A stretch of 64,000 nt of DNA, taken from assembly GCF_000376565.1 (NCBI RefSeq), contig NZ_BARG01000046.1, forward strand, positions 120,064 to 184,063, given 5' to 3'. This document shows positions 33,446-41,876 of the stretch, piece after piece (within the stretch, counting starts at the first letter, position 1; every line of letters starts with the position of its first letter). This stretch comes from Streptomyces hokutonensis. Lineage in GTDB: Bacteria > Actinomycetota > Actinomycetes > Streptomycetales > Streptomycetaceae. The position numbers and the translations under genes were made by a program. Below the pieces are notes generated by a model that was not told the origin of the DNA, made no database searches, and saw only the letters and a list, made by a program, of their open reading frames with translations.

Positions 33446-34081
33446 TCAGTCCTCGTCGGCCAGGATCAGGTACAGCTTCTTGCGGGCGTCGTTGATGACG
33501 GTCAGCGCCTTCTCGCGCTGCTCCTTGCTGCCGGTCTTCCAGACCTGCCCGAAGGCCTCCATCAGACCGAAGCCGGCCTGGCGGATCTCACTCAGGGCCT
33601 CCCAGTCGACACCTCGGGAAGCCTCTTCCCAGGGCGCGTCCGGACCTTCCTCGGCCGCGGTACGGCCGGCGTCGGTGAGCGAGAAGAGCTTCTTGCCGCC
33701 CTCCGTCGCGCTGGCGATCAGGCCCTCGTCCTCCAGCAGCTGCAGGGTGGGGTAGACCGAGCCGGGGCTCGGCTTCCACGCGCCGCCGCTGCGCTCGGCG
33801 ATCTCCTGGATCATCTCGTAGCCGTGCATCGGCCGGTCCTTGAGGAGGGCGAGGATCGACGCGCGTACGTCACCGCGCCGTGCCCTGCCTCGCGGGCCGC
33901 CGCGCCCTCGTCCGCCCCAGGGGCCGGGACCGAAGCCCGGTCCGAAGCCGGGGCCACCGGGACCGCCCGGGCCACCCGGACCGAAGGGTCCGAAAGCCGC
34001 ACGCCGCCCGTCGGGGCCGCCCCGGCCGCGCCGGGGGTGGCCTTCCTGTCCATGTCCACGCTCGTATCCGTGGGTACGCAT
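33446..34081 (-). CDS. PadR-family transcriptional regulator with Gly/Pro-rich N-terminal extension
   Basis: A 211-residue regulator. Residues ~5-70 are a low-complexity Gly/Pro/Arg tract (FGPFGPGGPGGPGGPGFGPG and similar). The PadR winged helix follows (DVRASILALLKDRPMHGYEMIQEIAERSGGAWKPSPGSVYPTLQLLEDEGLI) and a C-terminal helical dimerisation arm ends in LTVINDARKKLYLILADED. Start is ATG 34081 with GGAG eight bases upstream, preferred over GTG 34090. A palindrome, CGATATATCG, lies 44 bases upstream and fits autoregulation. Confidence 0.88.
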   Translation of the reverse strand: MRTHGYERGHGQEGHPRRGRGGPDGRRAAFGPFGPGGPGGPGGPGFGPGFGPGPWGGRGRGGPRGRARRGDVRASILALLKDRPMHGYEMIQEIAERSGGAWKPSPGSVYPTLQLLEDEGLIASATEGGKKLFSLTDAGRTAAEEGPDAPWEEASRGVDWEALSEIRQAGFGLMEAFGQVWKTGSKEQREKALTVINDARKKLYLILADED

Positions 34082-34124
34082 CGCAATCACTCCATTCCAT
34101 CGTTGATCTGTCGCGATGCGTCAA

Positions 34125-34134
34125 CGATATATCG
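34125..34134. promoter_or_regulatory. PadR operator candidate
   Basis: CGATATATCG is a perfect 10-bp AT-centred palindrome in the region between the PadR gene and the divergent phosphotransferase gene. Sites of this form are typical of actinobacterial PadR repressors and stand out against the GC-rich background. Confidence 0.55.
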
Positions 34135-34189
34135 GAACCGATCGGATGACAAGCCCTGAAAAATTCTCGGTTGATCCGGCCTTGGACGC

Positions 34190-35098
34190 ATGGCTGACTG
34201 GATGACCATGCATGCCGACCAAGTGGACGTGACCAGCGAAATCGTCGCGGCCCTGATCCAGGAACAGTTCCCCCACTGGAGCGGCCGGGCGATCCAGCCC
34301 CTGTCGACGACAGGGACGGTCCACGCCATCTTCCGTATCGGCGACGACCTCTCCGCGCGTTTCCCGCTGCGGCCGGCCGCTGCAGACGAGGTGCTGGCAG
34401 TGCTGGAACGGGAGGCCCTGGCGAGCGCGGAGCTGGCCCAGGTGTCCCGGTTCCCCGTCCCGGAACCCGTCGCCCTGGGCAAGCCCGGAGCGGGTTACCC
34501 CATGCCGTGGTCCGTCCAGACCTGGCTGCCGGGGACCATCGCCCTCGACGCCGACCCCAGCGGCTCGGACGCCTTCGCCGAGGACCTCGCGGCCTTCATC
34601 GCATCCCTGCGGGACACCGAGACACGGGGTCGGATCTTCGACGGCGACAATCGCGGCGGCGTCCTCGCCCACCACGACGACTGGATGGCACAGTGCTTCG
34701 AGGAGAGCGCGGGGCTGCTGGACGTGCGCCCGCTGCGCCGACTGTGGGTCCACTTCCGGGAATTGCCACGCACGAGCGCCGACGTGATGAGCCATGGTGA
34801 CCTGATCCCCGGCAACGTCCTGGTCGCCGGAGACCGCCTCGGCGGCGTCCTGGACACCGGCGGCTTCGGCCCGGCCGACCCCGCACTGGACCTGGTCAGC
34901 GCCTGGCACCTGCTGCGGCCGGGCCCCCGGGACGTGCTCCGGCGGGCACTGGGCTGCGACGACCTGGAGTGGGAGCGCGGCAAGGCTTGGGCGTTCGAAC
35001 AGGCGATGGGCCTCGTCTGGTACTACACCGAGACCAACCCGCCGATGAGCAGGATGGGGCGCCGGACGCTCGACCGGATTCTGGGGTCGATGGACTGA
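34190..35098 (+). CDS. Aminoglycoside phosphotransferase (APH)-family kinase
   Basis: A 302-residue protein kinase-like enzyme. It shows the hinge and nucleotide region YPMPWSVQTWLPGTIALD, the catalytic loop MSHGDLIPGNVLV (HGDxxxxN) and the metal loop LDTGGFGPADPALDLVSAW (D-x-G). The family phosphorylates aminoglycosides, macrolides or small metabolites. Resistance cannot be assumed; genomic streptomycete copies often act on metabolites. ATG 34190 is annotated; ATG 34202 and 34208 are alternatives. It converges with the HAD gene, 3 bases apart. Confidence 0.85.
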   Translation: MADWMTMHADQVDVTSEIVAALIQEQFPHWSGRAIQPLSTTGTVHAIFRIGDDLSARFPLRPAAADEVLAVLEREALASAELAQVSRFPVPEPVALGKPGAGYPMPWSVQTWLPGTIALDADPSGSDAFAEDLAAFIASLRDTETRGRIFDGDNRGGVLAHHDDWMAQCFEESAGLLDVRPLRRLWVHFRELPRTSADVMSHGDLIPGNVLVAGDRLGGVLDTGGFGPADPALDLVSAWHLLRPGPRDVLRRALGCDDLEWERGKAWAFEQAMGLVWYYTETNPPMSRMGRRTLDRILGSMD

Positions 35099-35101
35099 CG
35101 G

Positions 35102-35653
35102 TCATCCGCGCCGACGGTCCCGGCTCCGCTCCAGCAACCAGTCGTCGACCACCCCGAAGTCGGCCCCGGTGAGGCCGGTCGTCGAATCCACGCGGTGGAG
35201 GAGGGCGTGTCCACCGTGATGGGCCGACACCCAGGCGTGGTCGAGGTCGGTGATCTCGTCGTCGACCCAGACGAAGGGGCGGCCCGCCGCGGCTCGGACG
35301 AGGGCTCGGGTCTTCCAGTTGAGTACGTCGGGCTCGTACTCCTGCGGTGGGTCCGGGAGTTCGGCCACCGGGAAGCGCGGCAGTCCGAGGAGCGGGGACA
35401 GCACCTCATTCGCGTACTCCATCCACGCGGTGGCCCAGATCAGCTCGCAGGGCAGTGCCAGCAGACGCGGAACATGGTCCGTGTCGATCTTCGCCAGTTG
35501 GGGGTTCGACGTGCCCTGCCAGTCCACCCACCCCTGAGGACTCGACGGAATCCGCGCGCCGCCGAGGGGCAGGAGCGTTCCGTCGACGTCCAGGAAAAGC
35601 AGCGGGCGTTCCGCCCGTTCGGTCAGGGATCCCCCCTCTAAAGTCGCCCGCAT
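35102..35653 (-). CDS. HAD-superfamily hydrolase-like protein
   Basis: A 183-residue HAD-fold protein: motif I LLFLDVDGTLLPLG (Asp nucleophile and D+2), motif II-like LIWATAWMEYANEVLSPLLGLP, motif IV-like PFVWVDDEITDLDHAWV. A compact cap-less phosphatase is likely, substrate unknown. The ATG (35653-35651) has GGAGGG seven bases upstream. That ribosome site lies inside the first codons of the divergent methyltransferase, and the two start codons overlap by two bases. Confidence 0.82.
   Translation of the reverse strand: MRATLEGGSLTERAERPLLFLDVDGTLLPLGGARIPSSPQGWVDWQGTSNPQLAKIDTDHVPRLLALPCELIWATAWMEYANEVLSPLLGLPRFPVAELPDPPQEYEPDVLNWKTRALVRAAAGRPFVWVDDEITDLDHAWVSAHHGGHALLHRVDSTTGLTGADFGVVDDWLLERSRDRRRG
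35639..35651 (+). promoter_or_regulatory. Leaderless-type -10 element of the methyltransferase
   Basis: TAAAGT (35639-35644) followed by seven bases and ATG 35652. No Shine-Dalgarno sequence is present. The element lies within the first codons of the divergent HAD gene. Confidence 0.55.
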
Positions 35654-36320
35654 GACCGAGCCCTCCTACCTCGCCGCGATCCGGGAGTCGTACGACACCG
35701 TCGCCGCCGACTACGTCCAACTCGTCAAGAATCCGGCCGAGTTGGACCCGCTGTCACGGGCGATGCTGGCCGCGTTCGCGGAGACCGTGCGGTCGGCGGG
35801 GCTCGGTCCGGTGGCGGACCTGGGGTGCGGGCCCGGCAAAGTCACCGCGTATCTGGCGGAGTTGGGGGTGCCGGTCTTCGGCATCGACCTGTCCCCGAGG
35901 ATGATCGAGCTGGCCCGTCGCGCCTACCCGGAGCTGACCTTCACCGTGGGCTCGATGACCGCGCCGGAGATCGGCGACGGTGAACTGGGCGGTGTCCTCG
36001 CCTACTTCTCCACCCATCACACCCCGCCGGACCAACTGCCGGTCGTGTTCGGCGAGTTCCACCGCACCCTCGCGCCCGGCGGCCAGCTGATGCTGGCCGG
36101 CCACGTGGGAGAGGGCGAACTCCGGCGCCCGACGCAGGCGTACGGCGGGCATCCCGTGTCCTACGAGTCCCATCTGATCCCGCCGGAGCGGATCGCCGAG
36201 TTGCTGGAGCGGGCCGGGTTCGCGATCACCGCCCGGTTGATCCAGGAACCCACGGCGGAATCGAAGAGGACGTACGCCACCGTCCTGGCGCGGAAGCCGG
36301 AGCACCCGTCGCCGTCGTAG
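35652..36320 (+). CDS. Class I SAM-dependent methyltransferase
   Basis: A 222-residue Rossmann-fold methyltransferase. It shows SAM motif I VADLGCGPGKVTAYLAELG, the acidic ribose ligand in VFGIDLSPRMIELARRAYP, motif III region LGGVLAYFSTHHTPPDQLPVVFGEFHRTLAPGGQLMLAGH, and a C-terminal YATVLARKP. It is a free-standing small-molecule type; the acceptor is unknown. Its start codon overlaps that of the HAD gene head to head. A 19-bp repeat array follows it. Confidence 0.88.
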   Translation: MTEPSYLAAIRESYDTVAADYVQLVKNPAELDPLSRAMLAAFAETVRSAGLGPVADLGCGPGKVTAYLAELGVPVFGIDLSPRMIELARRAYPELTFTVGSMTAPEIGDGELGGVLAYFSTHHTPPDQLPVVFGEFHRTLAPGGQLMLAGHVGEGELRRPTQAYGGHPVSYESHLIPPERIAELLERAGFAITARLIQEPTAESKRTYATVLARKPEHPSPS

Positions 36321-36386
36321 CGGCCGCCCTTCGGAGCGACCCAGCACGGCAGCGCCGGATCAGTACCGGACCGCCGATTCGAGGCC

Positions 36387-36691
36387 GCACCGCCTGACCG
36401 GTCCAGCACCACCAGCCCCGGTCCACCGCCACGAGATCGGCCCAGCACCGCAGAAGCCACCCCCGCACGACCGATTCAGTCCGGCACCGCGACCCGACCC
36501 CGCACTGCCGGCCGGACTCCACACCACCGGCCCGATCCAGCACCGCAGAACCACTCCCGCACGACCGAATCAGTCCAGCACCGCCGACCCGACCCCGCAC
36601 CACCGGCTCGATCGAGCACCACCGACCCGACCCAGCACGACCGGCCCGACCCCGCGCCACCGAACCGGCCGCGCACCCCCACCCCACCCCC
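36387..36691. repeat. Degenerate 19-bp tandem repeat array
   Basis: About 14-16 units of the type GCACCACCGRCCCGAYCCA lie head to tail between the methyltransferase and PhzF genes. Examples are GCACCACCGGCTCGATCGA, GCACCACCGACCCGACCCA and GCACGACCGGCCCGACCCC at 36597-36653. A higher-order duplication of five units (95 bp) is visible: GCACCGCAGAA begins at 36445 and again at 36540. The 36321-36780 gap contains no supported gene; long open frames across it reflect the repeat. Confidence 0.75.
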
Positions 36692-36768
36692 ACACCGCCG
36701 CACCACCCCGCCCCCGAATCAGTCCACCATCCCCGAATTGGCCTTGGCCCGGCAGGCCAGAGTCCCTC

Positions 36769-36780
36769 TAGCGTCAAAGC
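36769..36780 (+). promoter_or_regulatory. Leaderless-type -10 element of the PhzF gene
   Basis: TAGCGT (36769-36774) followed by six bases and ATG 36781, with no ribosome-binding site. TTGGCC copies about 19 or more bases upstream could serve as a weak -35. Confidence 0.5.
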
Positions 36781-37593
36781 ATGCGGATTCGAATCGTCGA
36801 CGCGTTCACCGACCGCCCCTTCGCCGGCAACCCGGCCGGGGTCGTGCTGCTCGACGTCTTCCCGGAGGGCGACGACTGGTTGCAGAAGGTCGCGCTGGAG
36901 GTCAATCACGCCGAGACGGCGTTCGCGCACCCGCTGCCCGAGGGCGGGGCGGCCGACTGGGCGCTGCGGTGGTTCACGCCGGCCACCGAGGTCGCGATGT
37001 GCGGACACGCGACCCTCGCGACGGCCCATGTGCTGCACACCACCGGCGTCCACGAGGGCCCCGTGCGGTTCGCCACCCGGAGCGGTGTGCTCATCGCCAC
37101 GCCGGCGCCGGACGGGTCGATCACCCTCGACTTTCCGACCGCCCCGCTCACCCCGGTCGAGATCCCGGACGGCGTCGCCGAGGCCCTGGGCGCCGAGGCG
37201 CTGACCGCCGTGGACACCGGGCCGAACGTCGGCGACCTGGTCGTCGAACTCGCCGACGAGAAGACCGTCGTAGGACTGACGCCCGACCACAAGGCGCTCG
37301 CCGCCTACTCCGAGCGCGGGATCATCGCGACCGCCCGCGCCGAAGACCCCACGCGGGGCTACGACTTCGTCTCCCGGTGCTTCTTCCCGAACGTCGGGAT
37401 CGACGAGGACCCGGTCACCGGCAGCGCGCACACGGCGCTGGCTCCGTACTGGTCCGAGCGGCTCGGGCACACCACTCTCACCGGGCTTCAGGCCTCGCCC
37501 CGGTCCGGGCTCGTCCGTACCGAACTGCGCGGCGACCGGACCCTGTTGACCGGTCGCGCGGTCACCGTCATCGACGGCGAGCTGCTCGCCTGA
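36781..37593 (+). CDS. PhzF-family isomerase-like protein
   Basis: A 270-residue protein of the PhzF/DapF-like fold. It shows IVDAFTDRPFAGNPAGVVLL, the catalytic-acid motif NHAETAFAHP (Glu45), LRWFTPATEVAMCGHATLATAHVL, and the second-domain NVGIDEDPVTGSAHTALAPYW. These match the family that includes the phenazine enzyme PhzF. No phenazine genes are near, so it probably isomerises another metabolite. Translation is probably leaderless. Confidence 0.88.
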   Translation: MRIRIVDAFTDRPFAGNPAGVVLLDVFPEGDDWLQKVALEVNHAETAFAHPLPEGGAADWALRWFTPATEVAMCGHATLATAHVLHTTGVHEGPVRFATRSGVLIATPAPDGSITLDFPTAPLTPVEIPDGVAEALGAEALTAVDTGPNVGDLVVELADEKTVVGLTPDHKALAAYSERGIIATARAEDPTRGYDFVSRCFFPNVGIDEDPVTGSAHTALAPYWSERLGHTTLTGLQASPRSGLVRTELRGDRTLLTGRAVTVIDGELLA

Positions 37594-37621
37594 ACCTCAA
37601 CAGACCTGCCGCTCAGGCGAC

Positions 37622-38401
37622 TTACGCGGTCGGCAGCCAGCCCACCTTCCCCGCCAGCAGCGCATAGCCGACGAACGCCCCGATGTCGAGCAGGGAATGC
37701 GCCACGACCAGCGGGCCCACACGGCCCCAACGGCGGTACAGGTAGACGAAGACCACACCCATCACCATGTTGCCGACGAATCCGCCGATGCCCTGGTAGA
37801 GGTGGTAGCTACCGCGCAGTACGGAACTGGCCACCAGCGCGGTGCCCGGCGTCCAGCCCAACTGGCCGAGGCGGCGCAGGAGATAGCCCACGACGATCAC
37901 TTCTTCGAGGATCGCGTTCTGCATAGCGGAGAGGATCAGGACCGGGTACTTCCACCAGACGTCGGGCAGCGCCTCGGGCACCACGGTGAGGTTGAAGCCG
38001 AGACCCCGTGCGGCCAGGTAGAACGCGATGCCGGTGCTGCCGATCACCGCCGCGATCGCCGCGCCGCGGCCCAGGTCGGGCCAGGGCCGGGTGCGGTCGA
38101 AGCCGATCGTGCGCAGGCTCGCGCCCTCCCGGAGGAGGAAGTGCGCGACGAGGGCGACGGGGACGAGGGCCGAGGCGATTCCGAAGAGCTGCCAGGCGAG
38201 ATCCAGCCATGGACGGCCGGGCGCGGCCGAGGCGTTGAGGGTGGCCGCCTGGTCCTTGAGACCGCCCGGTTTCGTGACCGATCCGACAAAGCTGATCAGG
38301 GCGGACACTCCGCTCGCACCGAGCGAAAGCCCCAGAACGAGCAGTGCCTCGGACCGGAGAATCCGCCGTGTGGGCCGCTCCAGCGGAAAAGTTTCGGCCA
38401 C
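37622..38401 (-). CDS. CPBP-family intramembrane glutamic endopeptidase
   Basis: A 259-residue membrane protein with about seven or eight hydrophobic segments and the CPBP (Abi/Rce1) core. That core is AILEEVIVVGYLLRRLGQ (catalytic Glu-Glu and the trailing Arg), VLRGSYHLYQGIGGFVGNMVMG (His motif) and VAHSLLDIGAFVGYALL. Family roles include CAAX-like processing and bacteriocin self-immunity. GTG 38401 is chosen because GGAGG lies eight bases upstream; GTG 38422 is also in frame. Confidence 0.85.
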   Translation of the reverse strand: MAETFPLERPTRRILRSEALLVLGLSLGASGVSALISFVGSVTKPGGLKDQAATLNASAAPGRPWLDLAWQLFGIASALVPVALVAHFLLREGASLRTIGFDRTRPWPDLGRGAAIAAVIGSTGIAFYLAARGLGFNLTVVPEALPDVWWKYPVLILSAMQNAILEEVIVVGYLLRRLGQLGWTPGTALVASSVLRGSYHLYQGIGGFVGNMVMGVVFVYLYRRWGRVGPLVVAHSLLDIGAFVGYALLAGKVGWLPTA

Positions 38402-38561
38402 CTGCCCTGCCTCCACCTGCACACCTGCCTTCAGTTCGGAAATCCCGCCTCATGCCCATCTTCGCCCCGCTAGGGTCTCGAAAGAACTTACGAAGATCGT
38501 GCGCGACAGGCCGTTGGGGGAGACGGAGGCACGAGGTTCAACAGGGAGGGGCACCACCGTC

Positions 38562-40346
38562 ATGGGACGTCACAGCTTGCCCGATCCGCAGAGGGCGGGC
38601 GGCAGCGACCCCCGTCCTCGTGCGCGGCGCCGCAAGGTGGCCCTCGCCACGGTGCTCGTGCTGACCGTCGCCGGCGGTACCGCGGCCGCGGTGCAGAGTG
38701 GACTGCTCTCCTTCGGTTCCTCCTGCCGCAAGGACGCGGTACGTCTGAAACTGGCCGCCTCCCCCGACATGGCCCCCGCCCTGCGCGCGGCGGCCGGCAA
38801 GGCGCGCGACGAGAACATCACGTCCGACGGGCAGTGCCTGAACATCTCGGTGACCGCCCAGGAGTCGTACAAGTTCGCGGACACGCTCAAGTCGGGCAAG
38901 CACCCGGACGTCCAGGTGTGGGTGCCCGACTCGGAGTTGTGGGTGAACCAGGTCACGTCGGCCGCCGACTCGGACGCGACGGAGGCGACTCCCGCGGGCA
39001 ACGTCGCCTCCACCCCGGTCGGTGTGGCGATGGTGCCGGCCGCCGCGAAGTCACTGGGGTGGCCGAAGAAGACGTACACCTGGCTGGACCTGGCCGGGGC
39101 CACCCTCCAGGACGACTCGCTGCGGCTGGGCGCGGCCGATCCGGCGCGCAGCGCGACCGGGCTGCTCGCGCTGACGCAGCTCAGTACGGCCGCAGCCAAG
39201 GTCAAGGGCGGTGACACGCAGGCGGCGGCGATGATGAAGACGCTGTCGCAGCGGATCTCGGACACCGACAGCCAGGTCCTGGACACCCTGCCGCGCGACT
39301 CCTCGGGCACCGAGCAGGGCAATCCGAAGCGCAACCAGGCGCTGGTGCTGAGCGAACAGTCGGCGTTCGCGTACAACGGGTCCGACGGCGGCGGGAGTTT
39401 GGACCTGTTCTATCCGAAGGACGGCTCTCCCCGGCTGGACTACCCGTACAACCTGGTGGACCGGGAGCGGCTGACGACGGACGAGAGCCGGGCCGCGATC
39501 CGGTTCATGACGTTTCTGAGCCAGCCCGCGCAGCAGAGACTGATGGAGAAGTACGGCTTCCGCACCGACGACGAGGACGCGCCGAAGGCGGTGGTCGCCA
39601 AGGCCGGCGGCAGCAGTCCCCAGCCGTACGCCGTGGCGCCCGCCGAGCCTGCCTCCGACGCGGCGCTCCAGGAGGCCCTGGGGACGTGGACGATCACGGT
39701 GCAGAGCGCGCGGATCACCACGGTCGTGGACGCGTCGTCGTCGATGTCGGAGCCGGTGCCGGGGACCGGGCAGTCGCGGATGGACGTCACCAAGGCGTCG
39801 CTGCTGCAGGCGCTGGCCACGTTCACGCCCGAGGACGAGATCGGACTGTGGGAGTTCTCCACGAAGCTCGACGGCGACAAGGACTACCGCGTCCTGGTGC
39901 CGACCGAGCGGCTCGGCGACCGTGTGGGCGGCGGCACCCAACGGGACCGGCTGTCGGCGGCGTTCGGGAGTCTGAAGCCGGTGCCGAACGGGGCGACGGG
40001 GCTCTACGACACGACGCTCGCCGCGTACAAGGCGGCCACGTCCTCTTATACGGACGGGAAGTTCAACGCGCTGGTGATTCTGACCGACGGGGTCAACCAG
40101 GACCCGGGCAGCATCTCGCGCACCACGCTCCTCAAGGAACTGCGCCAACTCGCCAGCCCGGAGCGGCCGGTGCCGCTGATCATGATCGCGGTGGGTCCCG
40201 AGGCCGACAAGGAGGAGGCCCGGCAGATCGCCGAGGCGACCGGCGGCTCGGGCCACGAGGTGAGCAACCCCGCGCAGATCCAGTCGGTGATCCTCCAGGC
40301 CATCGTGGCGGCGGGCGCGGCGGGAGCCTCCGCCGACTCGGGCTGA
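38562..40346 (+). CDS. Membrane-anchored solute-binding / von Willebrand factor A fusion protein
   Basis: A 594-residue extracytoplasmic protein. A basic N terminus and one membrane anchor (KVALATVLVLTVAGGTAAAV, about residues 26-45) come first. A periplasmic-binding domain follows (LKLAASPDMAPALRAAAGKA, HPDVQVWVPDSELWVNQV, ~60-350). The C-terminal VWA domain starts near residue 384, with MIDAS motif DASSS (Asp390) and NALVILTDGVN. The VWA metal site is intact, implying Mg-dependent ligand binding. ATG 38562 follows GGGAGGGG. The ligand is unknown; similar two-domain proteins occur in streptomycetes. It converges with the ligase gene, 12 bases apart. Confidence 0.85.
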   Translation: MGRHSLPDPQRAGGSDPRPRARRRKVALATVLVLTVAGGTAAAVQSGLLSFGSSCRKDAVRLKLAASPDMAPALRAAAGKARDENITSDGQCLNISVTAQESYKFADTLKSGKHPDVQVWVPDSELWVNQVTSAADSDATEATPAGNVASTPVGVAMVPAAAKSLGWPKKTYTWLDLAGATLQDDSLRLGAADPARSATGLLALTQLSTAAAKVKGGDTQAAAMMKTLSQRISDTDSQVLDTLPRDSSGTEQGNPKRNQALVLSEQSAFAYNGSDGGGSLDLFYPKDGSPRLDYPYNLVDRERLTTDESRAAIRFMTFLSQPAQQRLMEKYGFRTDDEDAPKAVVAKAGGSSPQPYAVAPAEPASDAALQEALGTWTITVQSARITTVVDASSSMSEPVPGTGQSRMDVTKASLLQALATFTPEDEIGLWEFSTKLDGDKDYRVLVPTERLGDRVGGGTQRDRLSAAFGSLKPVPNGATGLYDTTLAAYKAATSSYTDGKFNALVILTDGVNQDPGSISRTTLLKELRQLASPERPVPLIMIAVGPEADKEEARQIAEATGGSGHEVSNPAQIQSVILQAIVAAGAAGASADSG

Positions 40347-40358
40347 GACAAAGGCGGT

Positions 40359-41876
40359 TCACCCCAGCGGTGCCGGTTCGGGGAGGCCCACCGGCCACGT
40401 GTGCACCGGCTCACCGAGGTGCATCAGCTCGCTGTAGCGGCGGGTCGTCGCGGCGAAGGCGGCTTCTCTGGTGAGGCCCTGTTCGAGGGCGCGGTGGAAG
40501 GTGGCGGACTGCCAGGTCGCGCCGTTGGCCCGGCGTCGGCAGCGTTCGTCGATCACGCCCAAGTACAGGTCCCGGTCGGCCGGTTCGACCCCCCAGGCGT
40601 CGAGTCCGGCCTCGGCGAGCGGCAGGAGTTCGTCGCGTACGAGGGCCACGGCGTCGATCTCGGTGGTGCCGCCGAGCCGTCCGCGCCGGGGCCAGAGCAG
40701 GCGGGCGTCGATGCCGTGGCGGCACGCGGTGTCGAAGTTGGCGGCGGCGGCCTCGAAGGGCAGCCGGGTCCACACCGGCCGTGACTCCTCGGCGAGGGCG
40801 CGGACGACGCCGTAGTAGAAGGCCGTGTTGGCGATGACGTCGGTGACGGTGGGGCCCGCGGGCAGGACGCGGTTCTCGACGCGCAGATGCGGGACGCCGT
40901 CGGCGATGCCGTAGACCGGGCGGTTCCAGCGGTACACCGTGCCGTTGTGCAGGACGAGTTCGGCGAGGGTGGGGATGCCGCCGGCGTCGAGGACGTCGAG
41001 GGGTTCCTCGTCGTCGTGGACCGGGAGCAGCGGCGGGAAGTAGCGGAGGTTCTCCTCGAAGAGGTCGTACGCCGAGGTCACCCAGCGTTCGCCGAACCAG
41101 GTGCGGGGGCGGACGCCCTGGGCCTGGAGTTCGGGCGGGCGGGTGTCGGTGGCCTGCTGGAAGAGCGGCGGGCGGGACTCGGGCCACAGCTCGCGGCCGA
41201 ACAGGAAGGGCGAGTTGGCGCCCACGGCGACCTGCGCGGCGGCGACGGCCTGGGCCGCGTTCCACACGTCGGCGAAGCGGTCCGGGGTGACCTGGAGGTG
41301 CAACTGCACGGAGGTGCAGGCGGCTTCGGGGGCGATGGAGCCCGAGGTGCAGGTGAGGTGCTCGACGCCGTCGATGTCGAGGACGAAATCCTCGCCCCGG
41401 GCGGCCACGATCTGATCGTTGAGCAGGGTGTAGCGGTCGACCGCCGAGAGGTTCGAGGAGACCAGGTCGTCCCGATCGAGCGTGGGCAGAATGCCGATCA
41501 TCACTATTCCGGCGTCGACCTCGCCCGCTTTCCGGTGGGCATATGCCAGTGACGTACGGATCTCCTCGGCGAGCCGGTCGAATACCCGGCCCTCCAATCG
41601 ATGTGGGGCAATGTTGACTTCCAGATTGAACATGGCGAGTTCTGTTTGGAAATCTCGGCTCGCGATGCGTTCGAGGACTTGTGCATTCAACATTTTCGGC
41701 ATGCCGTCGGTGCCCGCGAGGTTGAGTTCGATCTCCAGCCCCATGAGGTTCCTGGGGCGGTCGAACCGCTTCTCGGCCAGCAGCCGCTCTAGCCCCGTCA
41801 GGCACCGTCGCAGCTTGGCGCGGTAGCGCTGGCGGTCGGCGAGCTCGAACGGCCCTGCCACGACCTTCTCCCCCAT
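40359..41876 (-). CDS. Glutamate-cysteine ligase family 2-like carboxylate-amine ligase
   Basis: A 505-residue ATP-dependent ligase of the GCS2 fold. It shows LMGLEIELNLAGTDGMPKMLN (the acidic Mg-ATP motif near the N terminus), FNLEVNIAPHRLEG, CTSVQLHLQVTPDRFADVWNAAQAVAAAQVAVGANSPFLFGR and HLRVENRVLPAGPTVTDVIANTAFYYG. These match actinobacterial GCS2-like proteins. True glutathione is absent in these bacteria, so a role in another gamma-glutamyl conjugate (for example the EgtA step in ergothioneine) or an unrelated amide is possible; no egt genes adjoin. Start is ATG 41876. Confidence 0.85.
   Translation of the reverse strand: MGEKVVAGPFELADRQRYRAKLRRCLTGLERLLAEKRFDRPRNLMGLEIELNLAGTDGMPKMLNAQVLERIASRDFQTELAMFNLEVNIAPHRLEGRVFDRLAEEIRTSLAYAHRKAGEVDAGIVMIGILPTLDRDDLVSSNLSAVDRYTLLNDQIVAARGEDFVLDIDGVEHLTCTSGSIAPEAACTSVQLHLQVTPDRFADVWNAAQAVAAAQVAVGANSPFLFGRELWPESRPPLFQQATDTRPPELQAQGVRPRTWFGERWVTSAYDLFEENLRYFPPLLPVHDDEEPLDVLDAGGIPTLAELVLHNGTVYRWNRPVYGIADGVPHLRVENRVLPAGPTVTDVIANTAFYYGVVRALAEESRPVWTRLPFEAAAANFDTACRHGIDARLLWPRRGRLGGTTEIDAVALVRDELLPLAEAGLDAWGVEPADRDLYLGVIDERCRRRANGATWQSATFHRALEQGLTREAAFAATTRRYSELMHLGEPVHTWPVGLPEPAPLG

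Noticed and set aside
34190..35098. Antibiotic resistance determinant
   Set aside because: APH-fold kinase without mobile-element context; the family is broad and many members act on metabolites.
36226..37470. 414-codon minus-strand frame over the 19-bp repeat and PhzF gene
   Set aside because: The repetitive part reflects the tandem array and the rest mirrors PhzF.
36781..37593. Phenazine biosynthesis locus
   Set aside because: PhzF-like protein alone; no other phz genes nearby.
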